A stretch of DNA of 64,000 bases, from positions 124,001-188,000 of the forward strand of contig QZVU01000003.1 of assembly GCA_003602285.1 (NCBI GenBank), given 5' to 3'. Origin of the DNA: Arthrobacter frigidicola. GTDB lineage: Bacteria; Actinomycetota; Actinomycetes; Actinomycetales; Micrococcaceae. Made by a program: the position numbers and the translations under genes. This document shows, in pieces, positions 33,523 to 42,989 of this stretch (position 1 is its first letter; each line of letters begins with the position of its first letter). Under the pieces are notes generated by a model. The model was given only the letters and a program-made list of their open reading frames with translations. It did not search any database and was not told the origin of the DNA.

Positions 33523-34910
33523 CAGGCGCCCAGCATCCGCTCGGCGAGGTAGCCCTGGACCTTGTCCAGGGAGACACGTTCCTGCGCCATGGTGTCGCGT
33601 TCGCGGATGGTCACGGCCTGGTCTTCGAGGGTGTCGAAGTCGACGGTGATGCAGAACGGCGTGCCGATCTCGTCCTGGCGGCGGTAGCGGCGTCCGATCG
33701 CCCCGGCGTCGTCGAAGTCGATGTTCCAGTTCCGCCGCAGCTGCGCCGCCAGCTCCTTGGCCTTGGGCGAGAGGTCCTCATTGCGGCTCAGCGGCAGCAC
33801 CGCGGCCTTGACGGGGGCAAGGCGCGGATCGAGCTTGAGCACCGTGCGCTTGTCTACGCCGCCCTTGGCGTTGGGCGCCTCGTCCTCGGTGTAGGCATCG
33901 ACGAGGAACGCCATGAAGGAGCGGGTCAGGCCCGCGGCGGGCTCGATCACGTACGGGGTGTAGCGCTCGTTGGTGGCCTGGTTGAAGTAGCTCAGGTCCG
34001 TCCCGGAGTGCTTCGAGTGGGTCGAAAGGTCGAAGTCGGTGCGGTTGGCGATGCCTTCGAGCTCGCCCCACTCCGAGCCCTGGAACCCGAAGCGGTATTC
34101 GATGTCCGTGGTGCCCTTGGAGTAGTGGCTGAGCTTGTCCAGCGGGTGCTCGAAGAGGCGCAGGTTCTCGGGGCGGATGCCGAGGTCGGTGTACCAGTCG
34201 TAACGGGTGGAGATCCAGTACTTGTGCCACTCGTCGTCGGTGCCGGGCTCGACGAAGAACTCCATCTCCATCTGCTCGAACTCGCGGGTGCGGAAGATGA
34301 AGTTGCCCGGGGTGATCTCGTTGCGGAAGCTCTTGCCGATCTGGCCGATGCCGAACGGCGGCTTCCGCCGGGAGGTGGTGAGCACGTTGTTGAAGTTCAC
34401 GAAGATGCCCTGGGCGGTCTCGGGGCGCAGGTAGTGCATCCCCTCCTCGCTGGCGACGGGGCCGAGGTAGGTCTTCATCAGCCCCGAGAAGCTCTGGGGT
34501 TCGGTCCAGCGGCCCTTGGTGCCGCAGTTGGCGCAGGTGATGTCGAGCAGCCCGTTCTCGGGGGCACGGCCCTTCTTCTCCTCGAACTCCTCCTCGAGGT
34601 GGTCCTGCCGGTAGCGCTTGTGGCAGTTCAGGCACTCGACCAGCGGGTCGCTGAAGACCTCGACGTGGCCCGAGGCCTCCCACACCTGGCGGGGAAGGAT
34701 CACCGCGGAGTCGAGGCCGACGACGTCCTCCCGCCCGCGCACCATCGACTGCCACCACTGCCGCTTGATGTTCTCCTTCAGTTCAACGCCGAGGGGCCCG
34801 TAGTCCCACGCCGAACGCGATCCGCCGTAGATCTCCCCGGACTGGAAGACGAAGCCCCTCCGCTTGGAGAGGGAGATGATTGGGTCGAGAGCTGATTTAG
34901 GTGCCGCCAT
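33522..34910 (-). CDS. glyS: Glycyl-tRNA synthetase (dimeric class II type)
   Basis: 462 aa, the usual length of the alpha2 form. It charges tRNA-Gly. Marks: [20 protein letters not shown] near residue 25, [16 protein letters not shown] near 165, [20 protein letters not shown] (class II motif 2) near 190, and the anticodon-binding domain from about 350. The start has GGAGAA upstream. It is the first gene of a two-gene unit with the GNAT protein. Confidence 0.96.
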   Translation of the reverse strand: MAAPKSALDPIISLSKRRGFVFQSGEIYGGSRSAWDYGPLGVELKENIKRQWWQSMVRGREDVVGLDSAVILPRQVWEASGHVEVFSDPLVECLNCHKRYRQDHLEEEFEEKKGRAPENGLLDITCANCGTKGRWTEPQSFSGLMKTYLGPVASEEGMHYLRPETAQGIFVNFNNVLTTSRRKPPFGIGQIGKSFRNEITPGNFIFRTREFEQMEMEFFVEPGTDDEWHKYWISTRYDWYTDLGIRPENLRLFEHPLDKLSHYSKGTTDIEYRFGFQGSEWGELEGIANRTDFDLSTHSKHSGTDLSYFNQATNERYTPYVIEPAAGLTRSFMAFLVDAYTEDEAPNAKGGVDKRTVLKLDPRLAPVKAAVLPLSRNEDLSPKAKELAAQLRRNWNIDFDDAGAIGRRYRRQDEIGTPFCITVDFDTLEDQAVTIRERDTMAQERVSLDKVQGYLAERMLGA

Positions 34911-35019
34911 GGGGGTTCTCCGGTCGTCAGCAGGCCGCTGGGTGCGGTCCGCGGGATGGTGGGTGCAAAGCTGTGGATCCTTCCGGGTTTCCGCCGTCGG
35001 GAAACTACGGAAATCAGGA

Positions 35020-35061
35020 AGGGAAAGTCCGGCTCCAAGCCTACCGGCACCGGAGCCGGAC
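35020..35061 (-). terminator. Intrinsic terminator downstream of YdcZ-like gene
   Basis: GTCCGGCTCC (35027-35036) pairs with GGAGCCGGAC (35052-35061), 15-base loop, followed on minus by TTTCCCTT. It begins seven bases after the transporter stop. Confidence 0.7.
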
Positions 35062-35067
35062 CCGCCC

Positions 35068-36075
35068 CTAGGTGCGCCCGGCCGTCGTCCCGATCCGCCG
35101 GCGGCGCGCGGCCGCGGCCGCGGCGCCGCGGGGCCAGGGCAGGGTGGTCAGCACGATGGCAACGATGGTCAGGAGGGTGCCTGCGACGGTGGCGAAGGCG
35201 ACGACGCTTCCGGGTGCCGGGACGAACAGGTCAAGGGCCAGCGATCCCACGAGCTGGCCGCCGATCAGGCCAAGGCCCGTGAGCAGGACGCCGAGGCTGC
35301 GCACCAGCAGCGCTCCCAGGCCGATGAAGACACAGCCCATGGGCCCGCCCAGGTAGTACCACCACTCCGTCGGCAGGGCGTTGCCGGGTCCGGCGATCGC
35401 GAGCTTCACCAGCCAGGCCGCGAGCAGGACCACGGCCCCGGCGATGAAGTTCACCAGGGTGGCGGTGATGGGGGTTCCGTAGTGGAAGGCCGCCGTCCCG
35501 TTCATTGCCTGCTGGAAGCTCAGCAGAATGCCGGCGGCGACCGGCAGCAGGACCGGGATCAGCCAGGACGAGGGCTCCCCCGCCGCACCGAACCGGGGCG
35601 ACACGGCCCAGATCACCGACACCACCGTCAGCACGACGCCGATGATGCGCATCGGTGTCGCGGATCTCTTGCCGGCCGGGCCGATGCCGAGGCGGTCGAC
35701 GACGAGCCCGCTCAGGGACTGGCCCATGACCGCGGCCACGGAGAACAGCGCGACGCCGATGAGGCTGATGGTCAGGGACTGGGAGAAGACGAAGAACGCA
35801 CCGATCGCCCCGGCCGCCAGGTACAGCGGCGGGAACCGGCGTTCGCGCACCGAGGGACCGATCGCACGGAAGCCCGCCCGGCCGCGCGGCAGCACGAGGG
35901 TAATCAGGATCATCACCACCAGTCCGGTGCCGAAGCTCACCAGGGCCGCCGCGACGCCGTCGTCGAGCCGGGCGCCCAGGGCCCCGTTGATGCGCCCCTG
36001 GACGGGGATGGCCGTCCCGGCGGCGAGCGCCACCGGGATGCCGATAAGGGGCGGGAGCGGGGCTGAGGAAGTCAC
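35068..36075 (-). CDS. YdcZ-like (DUF606) DMT transporter
   Basis: 335 aa with ten hydrophobic segments in two repeats of the YdcZ/EamA type. Repeat one has [20 protein letters not shown] near residue 20; the equivalent in repeat two is [20 protein letters not shown] near 187. Substrate unknown. GTG start with no Shine-Dalgarno; a TAAACT hexamer six bases upstream suggests a leaderless mRNA. Confidence 0.82.
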   Translation of the reverse strand: MTSSAPLPPLIGIPVALAAGTAIPVQGRINGALGARLDDGVAAALVSFGTGLVVMILITLVLPRGRAGFRAIGPSVRERRFPPLYLAAGAIGAFFVFSQSLTISLIGVALFSVAAVMGQSLSGLVVDRLGIGPAGKRSATPMRIIGVVLTVVSVIWAVSPRFGAAGEPSSWLIPVLLPVAAGILLSFQQAMNGTAAFHYGTPITATLVNFIAGAVVLLAAWLVKLAIAGPGNALPTEWWYYLGGPMGCVFIGLGALLVRSLGVLLTGLGLIGGQLVGSLALDLFVPAPGSVVAFATVAGTLLTIVAIVLTTLPWPRGAAAAAARRRRIGTTAGRT

Positions 36076-36126
36076 CGGTCAAGTTTAGTGGACCGGCGCC
36101 TGCCTCCGGTCGGGCAGAATTGCCTT

Positions 36127-36378
36127 ATGAGCAGTGAACCGAACGGACCCGGCGCGTCGGCCGGCATCAGCGAACTTTCCATCTCCGACGGCATGATCCG
36201 GCTGGGACAGCTGCTGAAGCTCGCCTCCCTGGCCGAGGACGGAGCCGAGGCGAAGACCCTGATCGATAACGGGCTGGTCCAGGTCAACGGCGACATCGAG
36301 GAGCGCCGCGGGCGCCAGCTCCACCCCGGCGACGTCGTGAGCGTCAACGGCCAGACCGTGCGGATCGTCGCAGGCTGA
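36127..36378 (+). CDS. Small S4-domain RNA-binding protein (YaaA/RlbA type)
   Basis: 83 aa from ATG 36127. Almost the whole protein is one S4 domain: RLGQLLKLASLAEDGAEAK, then NGLVQVNGDIEERRGRQL and GDVVSVNG. Stand-alone S4 proteins bind structured RNA, often in ribosome assembly or recycling. It overlaps no neighbour; the next gene is convergent 12 bp away. Confidence 0.9.
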   Translation: MSSEPNGPGASAGISELSISDGMIRLGQLLKLASLAEDGAEAKTLIDNGLVQVNGDIEERRGRQLHPGDVVSVNGQTVRIVAG

Positions 36379-36390
36379 GCGCCCGGCCTT

Positions 36391-37086
36391 TCAGCTCCCG
36401 CCGGTTCCCCCGGTCGGTGCCTTCAGCACCGTCAGCGTCAGGAACTCCCGGACGTGCGCCAGCTCCTGCTGGCTGATGCTGTGCCCCATGTTTGGGTACA
36501 GCACCTTGGTCAGCCGGGTGGTCGAGGTCGCCCAGCGGTGCGTGTACTCCACCATTGAGGAGGCGATCACCTCGTCCGCCTGGTCCCGGCCCCAGAAGAA
36601 GGGCACCGAACGGCCCGCCAGCGCCTCGTCCTGGAAGAAGGGATGGCCTTCGGGTGGAACGGCGAACCCCGAGAGGCCCACGACCGTGGCGAAGTCGTCC
36701 GGGCGGTGGCGCAGCAGCGAGGTGGCAACACCCATCCCCATGGAGAACCCCAGCAGGCTGACGCTCGTGTGCGGTGCCCGGATGGCATCGAGCCATTCCG
36801 CCACGGGCCCCAGCGCGTCGACGACGGCTTCCACCGAGTACCCGGCGTCCCGGGACAGCGGGAACCACGAGTACCCCTGGTCCTCGGTGGAGGGAGCGCG
36901 GACCGAGACCACCGTGAACTCCTCGGGCAGGTAATCGGCGAGCGCCATGAGGTCGCGTTCGTCGGCCATATAGCCGTGAAGAAGCACAAGAAGCGGGGTT
37001 CCGGCCCGCTCGCTTTCCGGCCGGGACCAGAGCGTGACCGGGTCCCAGGCGGGCGTGGACAGGGGGGCGGAGCCGGTTTTCGTCAT
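36391..37086 (-). CDS. Phospholipase/carboxylesterase-type alpha/beta hydrolase
   Basis: 231 aa. Nucleophile elbow GFSMGMG near residue 116, LLVLLHGYMADERDLMALAD near 33 (oxyanion strand), and likely catalytic His in NMGHSISQQEL near 208. Resembles the AB_hydrolase_2 group of small esterases. Stand-alone gene; substrate unknown. Confidence 0.85.
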   Translation of the reverse strand: MTKTGSAPLSTPAWDPVTLWSRPESERAGTPLLVLLHGYMADERDLMALADYLPEEFTVVSVRAPSTEDQGYSWFPLSRDAGYSVEAVVDALGPVAEWLDAIRAPHTSVSLLGFSMGMGVATSLLRHRPDDFATVVGLSGFAVPPEGHPFFQDEALAGRSVPFFWGRDQADEVIASSMVEYTHRWATSTTRLTKVLYPNMGHSISQQELAHVREFLTLTVLKAPTGGTGGS

Positions 37087-37208
37087 CCCCCAATTCTGGC
37101 ATGCACGGCGACCCGGCCCGCCCGCTCCGCGCGCTCCGCTGACCCCCGGTGCCGTAACGGGGCTACCTACGGTCGCGTAGCCGGCCCCGGAGTTGGCAGG
37201 ATGAAGGG

Positions 37209-38063
37209 GTGAGTGAAAAACAGGCAGTATCCGCAGTTGACGGATCCGTACACGTCGAAGGGGAGGCCATCCCCCACCCCTGGCGGCGGTACGTCGCCCT
37301 TGGTGATTCCTTCACCGAGGGGATCGGAGACCCCAACCCCGACAGCGTCGGAGGAAACCGCGGCTGGGCCGACCGGGTCGCCGAGGAACTCAGCCGGGGC
37401 TGCGGCAGCTTCTCCTACGCGAACCTTGCGGTACGGGGACGGTTGCTGCAGCAGATCGTTGACCAGCAGGTGGGGCCGGCACTGGCCCTCAAGCCGGACC
37501 TCGTGAGCATCTCCGCCGGCGGCAACGACCTCCTGCGGCCCGGTGCCGACCCCGATCAGCTCGCCGCACGGCTCGACTCCGCAGTGCAGACCCTCGGCAG
37601 CGAGGGCGCGACGGTGGTGCTGTTCACCGGACCCGACGTGCGCGACACGGTGCTGGGAAAGGTGCGGCTGAAGACCGCCGTGTACAACGAGAACCTGCGG
37701 GTCATCGCAGCCCGGCACGACGCCGTGATCGCCGACATGTGGGCGCTGCGGCAGCTCGCCGATCCCCGGATGTGGTCCGAGGACCGGCTCCACTTCTCCC
37801 CCCTGGGGCACCACACGATCGCGATGATGGTCCTCGACACGCTCGCGGTGAACCACACCCTCGAACCGATGCAGGCCAAGCCGCTTCCGCCGAAGAGCTG
37901 GCGCCTTGCACGCACCGAGGACGTCGTCTGGGCCCGGGAATACCTGGTGCCGTGGATCCTCAGGCGCCTGCGCCACCGTTCCTCCGGTGATGGAATCAGC
38001 CCCAAGCGACCGGAGGCCTCGACGATCTTCGGTCCGGCCATGCCGCCCGGCGCAGGCCTGTAG
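37209..38063 (+). CDS. SGNH/GDSL-family hydrolase
   Basis: 284 aa, GTG start. Block I ALGDSFTEGIGDP holds the nucleophile Ser near residue 36. Block III SISAGGNDLLRPG is near 98, and block V DRLHFSPLGHHTIA near 190 holds the Asp-His pair. No signal peptide. A cytosolic esterase or lipase; substrate unknown. Confidence 0.9.
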   Translation: MSEKQAVSAVDGSVHVEGEAIPHPWRRYVALGDSFTEGIGDPNPDSVGGNRGWADRVAEELSRGCGSFSYANLAVRGRLLQQIVDQQVGPALALKPDLVSISAGGNDLLRPGADPDQLAARLDSAVQTLGSEGATVVLFTGPDVRDTVLGKVRLKTAVYNENLRVIAARHDAVIADMWALRQLADPRMWSEDRLHFSPLGHHTIAMMVLDTLAVNHTLEPMQAKPLPPKSWRLARTEDVVWAREYLVPWILRRLRHRSSGDGISPKRPEASTIFGPAMPPGAGL

Positions 38064-38259
38064 GCGCGGCGGGCCTGTAGGCGCGGCGGGCCCGGTCCGT
38101 TTCGGCGGCGGCCCGCTGAAGGCCACTACCTGCCCCGAAATCCCCTCCTACCCTGTCCCGCCGGGGTTCCACCTGTTCCTCCGAAATTCCCTTCCTCGGC
38201 CCTGGTAAGCGGCATAGCCTGTCGGATTACTAGGATTCGAGCGGCTGGGGAGAGTCGGA

Positions 38260-39306
38260 ATGAGAACTAAATCAGCACACATTGGCATCCTTGCGATCGC
38301 TACCATCACCGTCCTTTCTGGATGTTCGGATGCGGGCGCAGCGGACCCGGGCGGACAGGACCTGCCGGAGGAGATCCGGCTCGGGTACTTTCCCAACCTC
38401 ACCCACGCTCCGGCGCTGGTGGCCGAGGCCGAGGGCCTGTACGACGAGCATCTGGACGGAGTGGACCTTCAGACCCAGACCTTCAGCGCCGGGCCGGAGG
38501 CGATCGAGGCGCTGTTCTCCGGCGCCATCGACATGACCGTCATCGGCCCCAACCCCACCATCAACGGCTTCACCCAGAGCCAGGGCAAGGCCCTGAAGGT
38601 TCTTGCCGGTGTCGCCTCCGGCGGCGCGGGGCTGGTGGTGCGGCCGGGGATCGACAGCGCCGAGGACCTCAAGGGCGCCACCCTCGCCACCCCCCAGCTG
38701 GGCAACACGCAGGACGTGGCGCTGCGGACCTGGCTCGAGGGCGAGGGACTCACCGCGGACACCGAGGGCGGCGGGGACGTCAGCATCAAACCGCAGGAGA
38801 ACTCGGCCGCCCTCCAGTCCTTCGTGGCCGGCGACATCGACGGCGCGTGGGTGCCGGAACCGTGGCTGACCCGCCTTATCGAGGAGGGAGGGGGCGAACT
38901 GCTCGTCGACGAGGGGGAGCTGTGGCCGGAGGGGCGGTTCGTCGTGGCCAACCTGATCGTCCGCACCGAGTTCCTCGAGGAGCACCCCGACACGGTGCAG
39001 GCGGTGCTCGAAGGCCACCTCGACGCGCTGGAGTTCATGGAGGAGGACCCCGAGGGCGCCCAGAAGGTCTTCAACGACAAGATCGAGGAGATCACCGGTC
39101 AGCGGGTGAAGGACGAGTACCTCGAGGCCGCCTGGGAAAACGTCGAGTTCACCTACGACCCGCTCCCCGAGACGCTGGTCACCGGAGCGGACCACGCGGT
39201 GTCGGTGGGCCTCCTCGAAAAGGTCGAACTCGAGGGCCTCTACACGCTTGATCCCCTCAACACCGTGCTCGAGGACAGAGGACTCACCGGGGTGAAGGAG
39301 CCGTGA
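38260..39306 (+). CDS. ABC transporter substrate-binding lipoprotein (SsuA/TauA-like)
   Basis: 348 aa with lipoprotein signal: basic start, hydrophobic core and lipobox LSGC with Cys22. The mature part has the NMT1/SsuA fold: RLGYFPNLTHAPALVAEAEG near residue 43, VIGPNPTINGFTQSQ near 96. Such proteins bind aliphatic sulfonates, taurine, nitrate or thiamine precursors. GGGGAGAG precedes the ATG. First gene of a three-gene importer operon with TGATG coupling to the ATPase; a following Rrf2 regulator and met genes point to sulfur compounds. Confidence 0.88.
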   Translation: MRTKSAHIGILAIATITVLSGCSDAGAADPGGQDLPEEIRLGYFPNLTHAPALVAEAEGLYDEHLDGVDLQTQTFSAGPEAIEALFSGAIDMTVIGPNPTINGFTQSQGKALKVLAGVASGGAGLVVRPGIDSAEDLKGATLATPQLGNTQDVALRTWLEGEGLTADTEGGGDVSIKPQENSAALQSFVAGDIDGAWVPEPWLTRLIEEGGGELLVDEGELWPEGRFVVANLIVRTEFLEEHPDTVQAVLEGHLDALEFMEEDPEGAQKVFNDKIEEITGQRVKDEYLEAAWENVEFTYDPLPETLVTGADHAVSVGLLEKVELEGLYTLDPLNTVLEDRGLTGVKEP

Positions 39307-40100
39307 TGCGCCTCGGCACCGCCGGGCCACGGGGCAGGATGCCCGCCCCGCACGCCACCACGGAACGCGCCGCCATCTCGCTGCGCGGGGTCGGCAAGGA
39401 CTTCCGGGGCGCCGCCGGTGAAACCGTCGCCCTCGACAGTGTCGACCTGGACATCGACGCCGGGGACTTCGTCTGCCTTCTGGGGCAGTCCGGGTGTGGC
39501 AAGTCGACCCTGCTGAACCTCATCGCTGGCCTCGACTCCCCCAGCCGGGGCAGCATCGATGTGGGCGGCCGCCGGGTCGGCATGATGTTCCAGGACGCCA
39601 ACCTCTTCCCGTGGCTCACCGTACGGGGAAACATCGAACTGGCGCTGCGCCTGTCCGGCGTGCCGGCCCGGGAGTTCGGCCCCCGCGTCGACGAGCTGCT
39701 CGAAACGGTGCGGCTGCCCCGGGCGGCCTCCATGCGCCCCCACGAGCTGTCAGGCGGCATGCGCCAGCGGGTCGCCCTCGCCCGGACGCTCGCCCAGGAC
39801 TGCTCGATCCTCCTCATGGACGAACCCTTCGCCGCCCTGGATGCGATCACCCGCGACGCCATGCACGACGAGACCGAACGCATCTGGCTCGAACGGGAGC
39901 TGACGATCGTCTTCGTCACCCACAACGTGCGGGAGTCGGCCCGGCTGGGGAACCGGGTCCTGGTGATGACGCCGGACCCCGGACGGATCGACTCCGAACT
40001 CCGGATCGGGCTGCAGCGGCCCCGGCGGATGGAAGACCCCGGCGTCGCCGACCGCGCCGCCGACCTGCACCGGCGCCTTTCGGGAAGGAACGAGCCATGA
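39306..40100 (+). CDS. ABC transporter ATP-binding protein (SsuB/TauB-like)
   Basis: 264 aa from ATG 39306, coupled to the preceding stop; a GTG one codon earlier is also in frame. Walker A GQSGCGKST near residue 60, Q-loop MMFQDANLFPWLTV, signature LSGGMRQRVALAR near 145, Walker B ILLMDEPFAALD and switch VTHNVRES. The W-L-T sequence after the Q-loop is typical of nitrate/sulfonate/taurine importers. It overlaps the permease by 4 bp (ATGA). Confidence 0.93.
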   Translation: MRLGTAGPRGRMPAPHATTERAAISLRGVGKDFRGAAGETVALDSVDLDIDAGDFVCLLGQSGCGKSTLLNLIAGLDSPSRGSIDVGGRRVGMMFQDANLFPWLTVRGNIELALRLSGVPAREFGPRVDELLETVRLPRAASMRPHELSGGMRQRVALARTLAQDCSILLMDEPFAALDAITRDAMHDETERIWLERELTIVFVTHNVRESARLGNRVLVMTPDPGRIDSELRIGLQRPRRMEDPGVADRAADLHRRLSGRNEP

Positions 40101-40975
40101 GCGACATCGACGCCGGCCGCCTGGTCGGCAAGGCAGCGGCACCCACGCGCCGGATCCGCTTCACCGGGCCGGAGGGCCGACCCGCCGCCTCCCTCGGCTC
40201 CCGCATTGTCCGCCGGAGCTGGCCGCCCCTGCTTGCAGTGATCATCACCCTGCTCCTGTGGGAAGTGGTTTACCTCAGCGGCTGGCGCCCCAGCTATGTC
40301 CTGCCCGACCCGGCGACCGTCCTGCAGCGCACCGGCGAAATGGTGGCCAGCGGCAAGTTCTGGCAGGCCCTCGGCACGACGATGTTCCGTGCGGCGGCCG
40401 GCTTCGGCCTGGCCCTCGGCATCGGTACCCTCATCGGCCTGGTCGTCTCGTTCTCCCGAACCCTCCGGGCAGCGATCGGTTCAATGATCACGGGGCTGCA
40501 GACCATGCCGTCCATCGCCTGGTTCCCCTTCGCGATCCTGCTCTTCGGCCTCTCCGAGAGCGCAATCCTCTTCGTGGTGATCCTCGGGGCGGCCCCGTCC
40601 ATCGCCAACGGCATCATCTCCGGCATCGACGACGTGCCAAAGGCCCTCATCCGCACCGCGACGGTGCTCGGCGCCCGGGGGCTGAGCCTCTACCGGTATG
40701 TCGTGGTGCCCGCCGCCCTTCCCGCCTACCTCTCCGGTCTCAAGCAGGGCTGGGCCTTCGCCTGGCGCTCGCTCATGGCCGGGGAACTGCTCGTCATCAT
40801 CGCGTCCAAGCCCTCACTGGGCGTGCAGCTGCAGTTCCACCGGGAGTTCGCCGACACCGCCGGCCTGATGTCCGTCATGATCATCATCCTGGTTCTCGGC
40901 ATGCTCATCGACGGTGTGCTCTCCCGGGTGTCCAACGGCGTGCGGGCACGGCGCGGCATGGGCCCGGTGTCCTGA
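40097..40975 (+). CDS. ABC transporter permease (SsuC/TauC-like)
   Basis: 292 aa from ATG 40097. Six helices; the EAA loop sits in ALIRTATVLGARGLSLYRYV and VPAALPAYLSGLKQGWAFAW near residues 195-235. One permease gene for the whole importer, so it would act as a homodimer. It ends 31 bp before the Rrf2 gene on the same strand. Confidence 0.92.
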   Translation: MSDIDAGRLVGKAAAPTRRIRFTGPEGRPAASLGSRIVRRSWPPLLAVIITLLLWEVVYLSGWRPSYVLPDPATVLQRTGEMVASGKFWQALGTTMFRAAAGFGLALGIGTLIGLVVSFSRTLRAAIGSMITGLQTMPSIAWFPFAILLFGLSESAILFVVILGAAPSIANGIISGIDDVPKALIRTATVLGARGLSLYRYVVVPAALPAYLSGLKQGWAFAWRSLMAGELLVIIASKPSLGVQLQFHREFADTAGLMSVMIIILVLGMLIDGVLSRVSNGVRARRGMGPVS

Positions 40976-41006
40976 TGCCGGCCGCTTCCGGTGGGGGTCG
41001 GCGGCC

Positions 41007-41462
41007 ATGCAGGTGACAGCGCGCGCCGACTACGCACTTCGGGCGGTCATCGAGCTTGCCTGCAGCGAGCAGGAGGTGCTCACCCGGGATGCCCTGGCCA
41101 GCCAGCAGCACATTCCGCCCAAGTTCCTTGAATCGATCCTCGGGGAACTGAGCCGGTCGGGCCTGCTCGCCTCGCGCCGCGGGTCCGGCGGCGGGTATTC
41201 CCTGACCCGGCCGGCGACGGAGATCACGCTCGCCGACGTTCTCCGGTCTGTTGACGGTCCCCTGGCCGGGGTGCGGGGAGAGAGCCCGGAGCAGGTTACC
41301 TACCCGGAATCCACGAAAAGGCTGCGCGACGTCTGGGTGGCCACCAGGGCCAGCCTGCGCCTGGTCCTTGAGACGACCAGCGTCGCCGACGTCGCCCTGG
41401 GCGAACTTCCCGTCCCGGTCCAGGAGCTGCTGACGCTGCCCGGAGCGTGGGAACGCCGCTGA
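41007..41462 (+). CDS. Rrf2-family regulator lacking Fe-S cysteines (CymR-like)
   Basis: 151 aa from ATG 41007. Winged helix at residues about 1-70: TARADYALRAVIELA, QHIPPKFLESILGELSRSGL and the wing SRRGSGGGYSLTRP. Only one cysteine is present (near residue 17), so the three-Cys cluster motif of IscR/NsrR is absent and a CymR-like mode is likely. CymR controls sulfur uptake with CysK in Firmicutes. Position directly after a sulfonate-type importer and before metX/metY suggests it regulates the importer; this is inference. Confidence 0.88.
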   Translation: MQVTARADYALRAVIELACSEQEVLTRDALASQQHIPPKFLESILGELSRSGLLASRRGSGGGYSLTRPATEITLADVLRSVDGPLAGVRGESPEQVTYPESTKRLRDVWVATRASLRLVLETTSVADVALGELPVPVQELLTLPGAWERR

Positions 41463-41504
41463 ACTCCTGCTCTTCAGCGGGGCCGTCGACACGCTGCGCG
41501 GCCC

Positions 41505-41747
41505 CTAGGCGTCGAGGGAAACCTCTCCGCGGGCGACGGCGTCGGCGCAGGCGCTGAGGTCCGGTCCAGGCTGGAAGTCGACGAACTGCGGCTGGAGCTT
41601 GGCGAAGAGGAATTCATACACTTCCTCCCTGCTGCGGCCGCCGAGGGTCTCCACCGCCTCCCTCACCGCCTCCTGCAGCGCGCGGTCCGCGTCAAGCAGG
41701 ATCTTCCCGCGGGCTTCCTCGTTCCAGCCGATGCTGTTCAGGTCCAT
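41505..41747 (-). CDS. Conserved-looking small hypothetical protein
   Basis: 80 aa. AAGGA lies seven bases upstream of ATG. Soluble, acidic, predicted mostly helical, with GGRSREEVYEFLFAKLQPQF in the middle and a single cysteine near the C-terminus. No domain recognised. It lies about 100 bp downstream of metX on the same strand and could be co-transcribed. Confidence 0.6.
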   Translation of the reverse strand: MDLNSIGWNEEARGKILLDADRALQEAVREAVETLGGRSREEVYEFLFAKLQPQFVDFQPGPDLSACADAVARGEVSLDA

Positions 41748-41846
41748 GAACCGTCCTTCCTCGCGGACGCCGCCGGCCGGCGCCGGGGCGTGCTCGGCAC
41801 CACTGTAGGGGCGGCCGGTCCGGCGCGCCCAGCGTTTTTGCTGACG

Positions 41847-42983
41847 CTACCGGGGGTAGAAACGGGCGCGCAGGTGTGCGTCGAGCTGCCCGATCTCGGT
41901 CAGGAAGGCGTCGTGGCCGATCGGTGAGGAGATGGTGTGGACGGGAACCTCGCCCGGGAGGGCGTCCGCGAGGGCGTGCGCCTGCTCCGGGAAGTAGAGC
42001 CGGTCCGAATCCACGGCGGCGATGAGCACCTCGGCGCTCACCGCGCCGAGCGCCTGCCGCAGGGTACCCCGGCCGCGTGCGGCGTCGTGGCTCATCAGGG
42101 CCTCGGTCAGCACGAGGTAGCTGTTGGCGTCGAAGCGCTGCACGAGCTTCGCGGCCTGGTGGTCGAGGTAGCTTTCCACCGAATACCGTCCGCGGTCCGC
42201 CGGACGCACCCCTCCGAAGGGGGCCTCGGTGCCCTGGGCGCTTCGCCCGAACCGGAGGGCGAACTCGGTCTCGGACCGGTAGGTGATATGGGCGATCCGC
42301 CGGGCGAGCCCCAGCCCGGCCGCCGGCGGTGGAGAACCGTAGTAGTCTCCGCCGGCGTAGTGCGGATCGAGGCGGATGGCCTGCAGCTGGGCCTGCGCGA
42401 AGGCGATCTGCTCGGCCGTGCTCGCGGCGGAGCAGGCGATGACGGCGCACCGGGCCACCCGCTCCGGGTACACCAGCGCCCACTCAAGCGCCCGGGCTCC
42501 GCCCATTGAGCCGCCCAGCACGGAGTGCCAGCGGCGGATCCCGAGCTGATCGGCCAGCAGCGCTTCGGCCCGGACGGAATCGCGGATGGTGATAAAGGGA
42601 AAGCGCGAGCCCCAGGGCCGGCCGTCGGGAGCCTGCGTCGAGGGGCCGGTGGACCCGTAGCAGCCGCCGAGCATATTGGCGGCCACGACGAAGTACCGGT
42701 CGGTGTCAACGGTGCGGCCGGGACCGACGAGCGCATCCCACCATCCGTCCTCGTTCGACCCGCCCCGGGCCACGTGGGAGCTGCCGGTCAGCGCGTGTTC
42801 GATTAGGACGGCGTTGGAGGCGTCGGCGTTGAGCACACCCCAGGTCTCGTAGGCGAGCTCGACCCCGGGCAGGAACCCTCCGGTCTCAAGGGTGGCGGGG
42901 CCAAGGCGGGCGGTCCTGACGACGCCGTCGCGCCCGGGCACGACCGGGGCGCGCCCGGGGTAGGCAGGAAGGTAGGCGGTCAC
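41847..42983 (-). CDS. metX: Homoserine O-acetyltransferase
   Basis: 378 aa, GTG start. Transfers acetyl from acetyl-CoA to homoserine, the first committed methionine step. Alpha/beta-hydrolase fold: acyl-enzyme Ser in LGGSMGGARALEW near residue 159, Asp in AAVDSDRLYFPEQ near 317 and His in SSPIGHDAFL near 350. NMLGGCYGSTGP is also diagnostic. Six bases separate it from the metY stop, so both lie in one operon under the SAM riboswitch. Confidence 0.95.
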   Translation of the reverse strand: MTAYLPAYPGRAPVVPGRDGVVRTARLGPATLETGGFLPGVELAYETWGVLNADASNAVLIEHALTGSSHVARGGSNEDGWWDALVGPGRTVDTDRYFVVAANMLGGCYGSTGPSTQAPDGRPWGSRFPFITIRDSVRAEALLADQLGIRRWHSVLGGSMGGARALEWALVYPERVARCAVIACSAASTAEQIAFAQAQLQAIRLDPHYAGGDYYGSPPPAAGLGLARRIAHITYRSETEFALRFGRSAQGTEAPFGGVRPADRGRYSVESYLDHQAAKLVQRFDANSYLVLTEALMSHDAARGRGTLRQALGAVSAEVLIAAVDSDRLYFPEQAHALADALPGEVPVHTISSPIGHDAFLTEIGQLDAHLRARFYPR

Positions 42984-42989
42984 GGTCCG

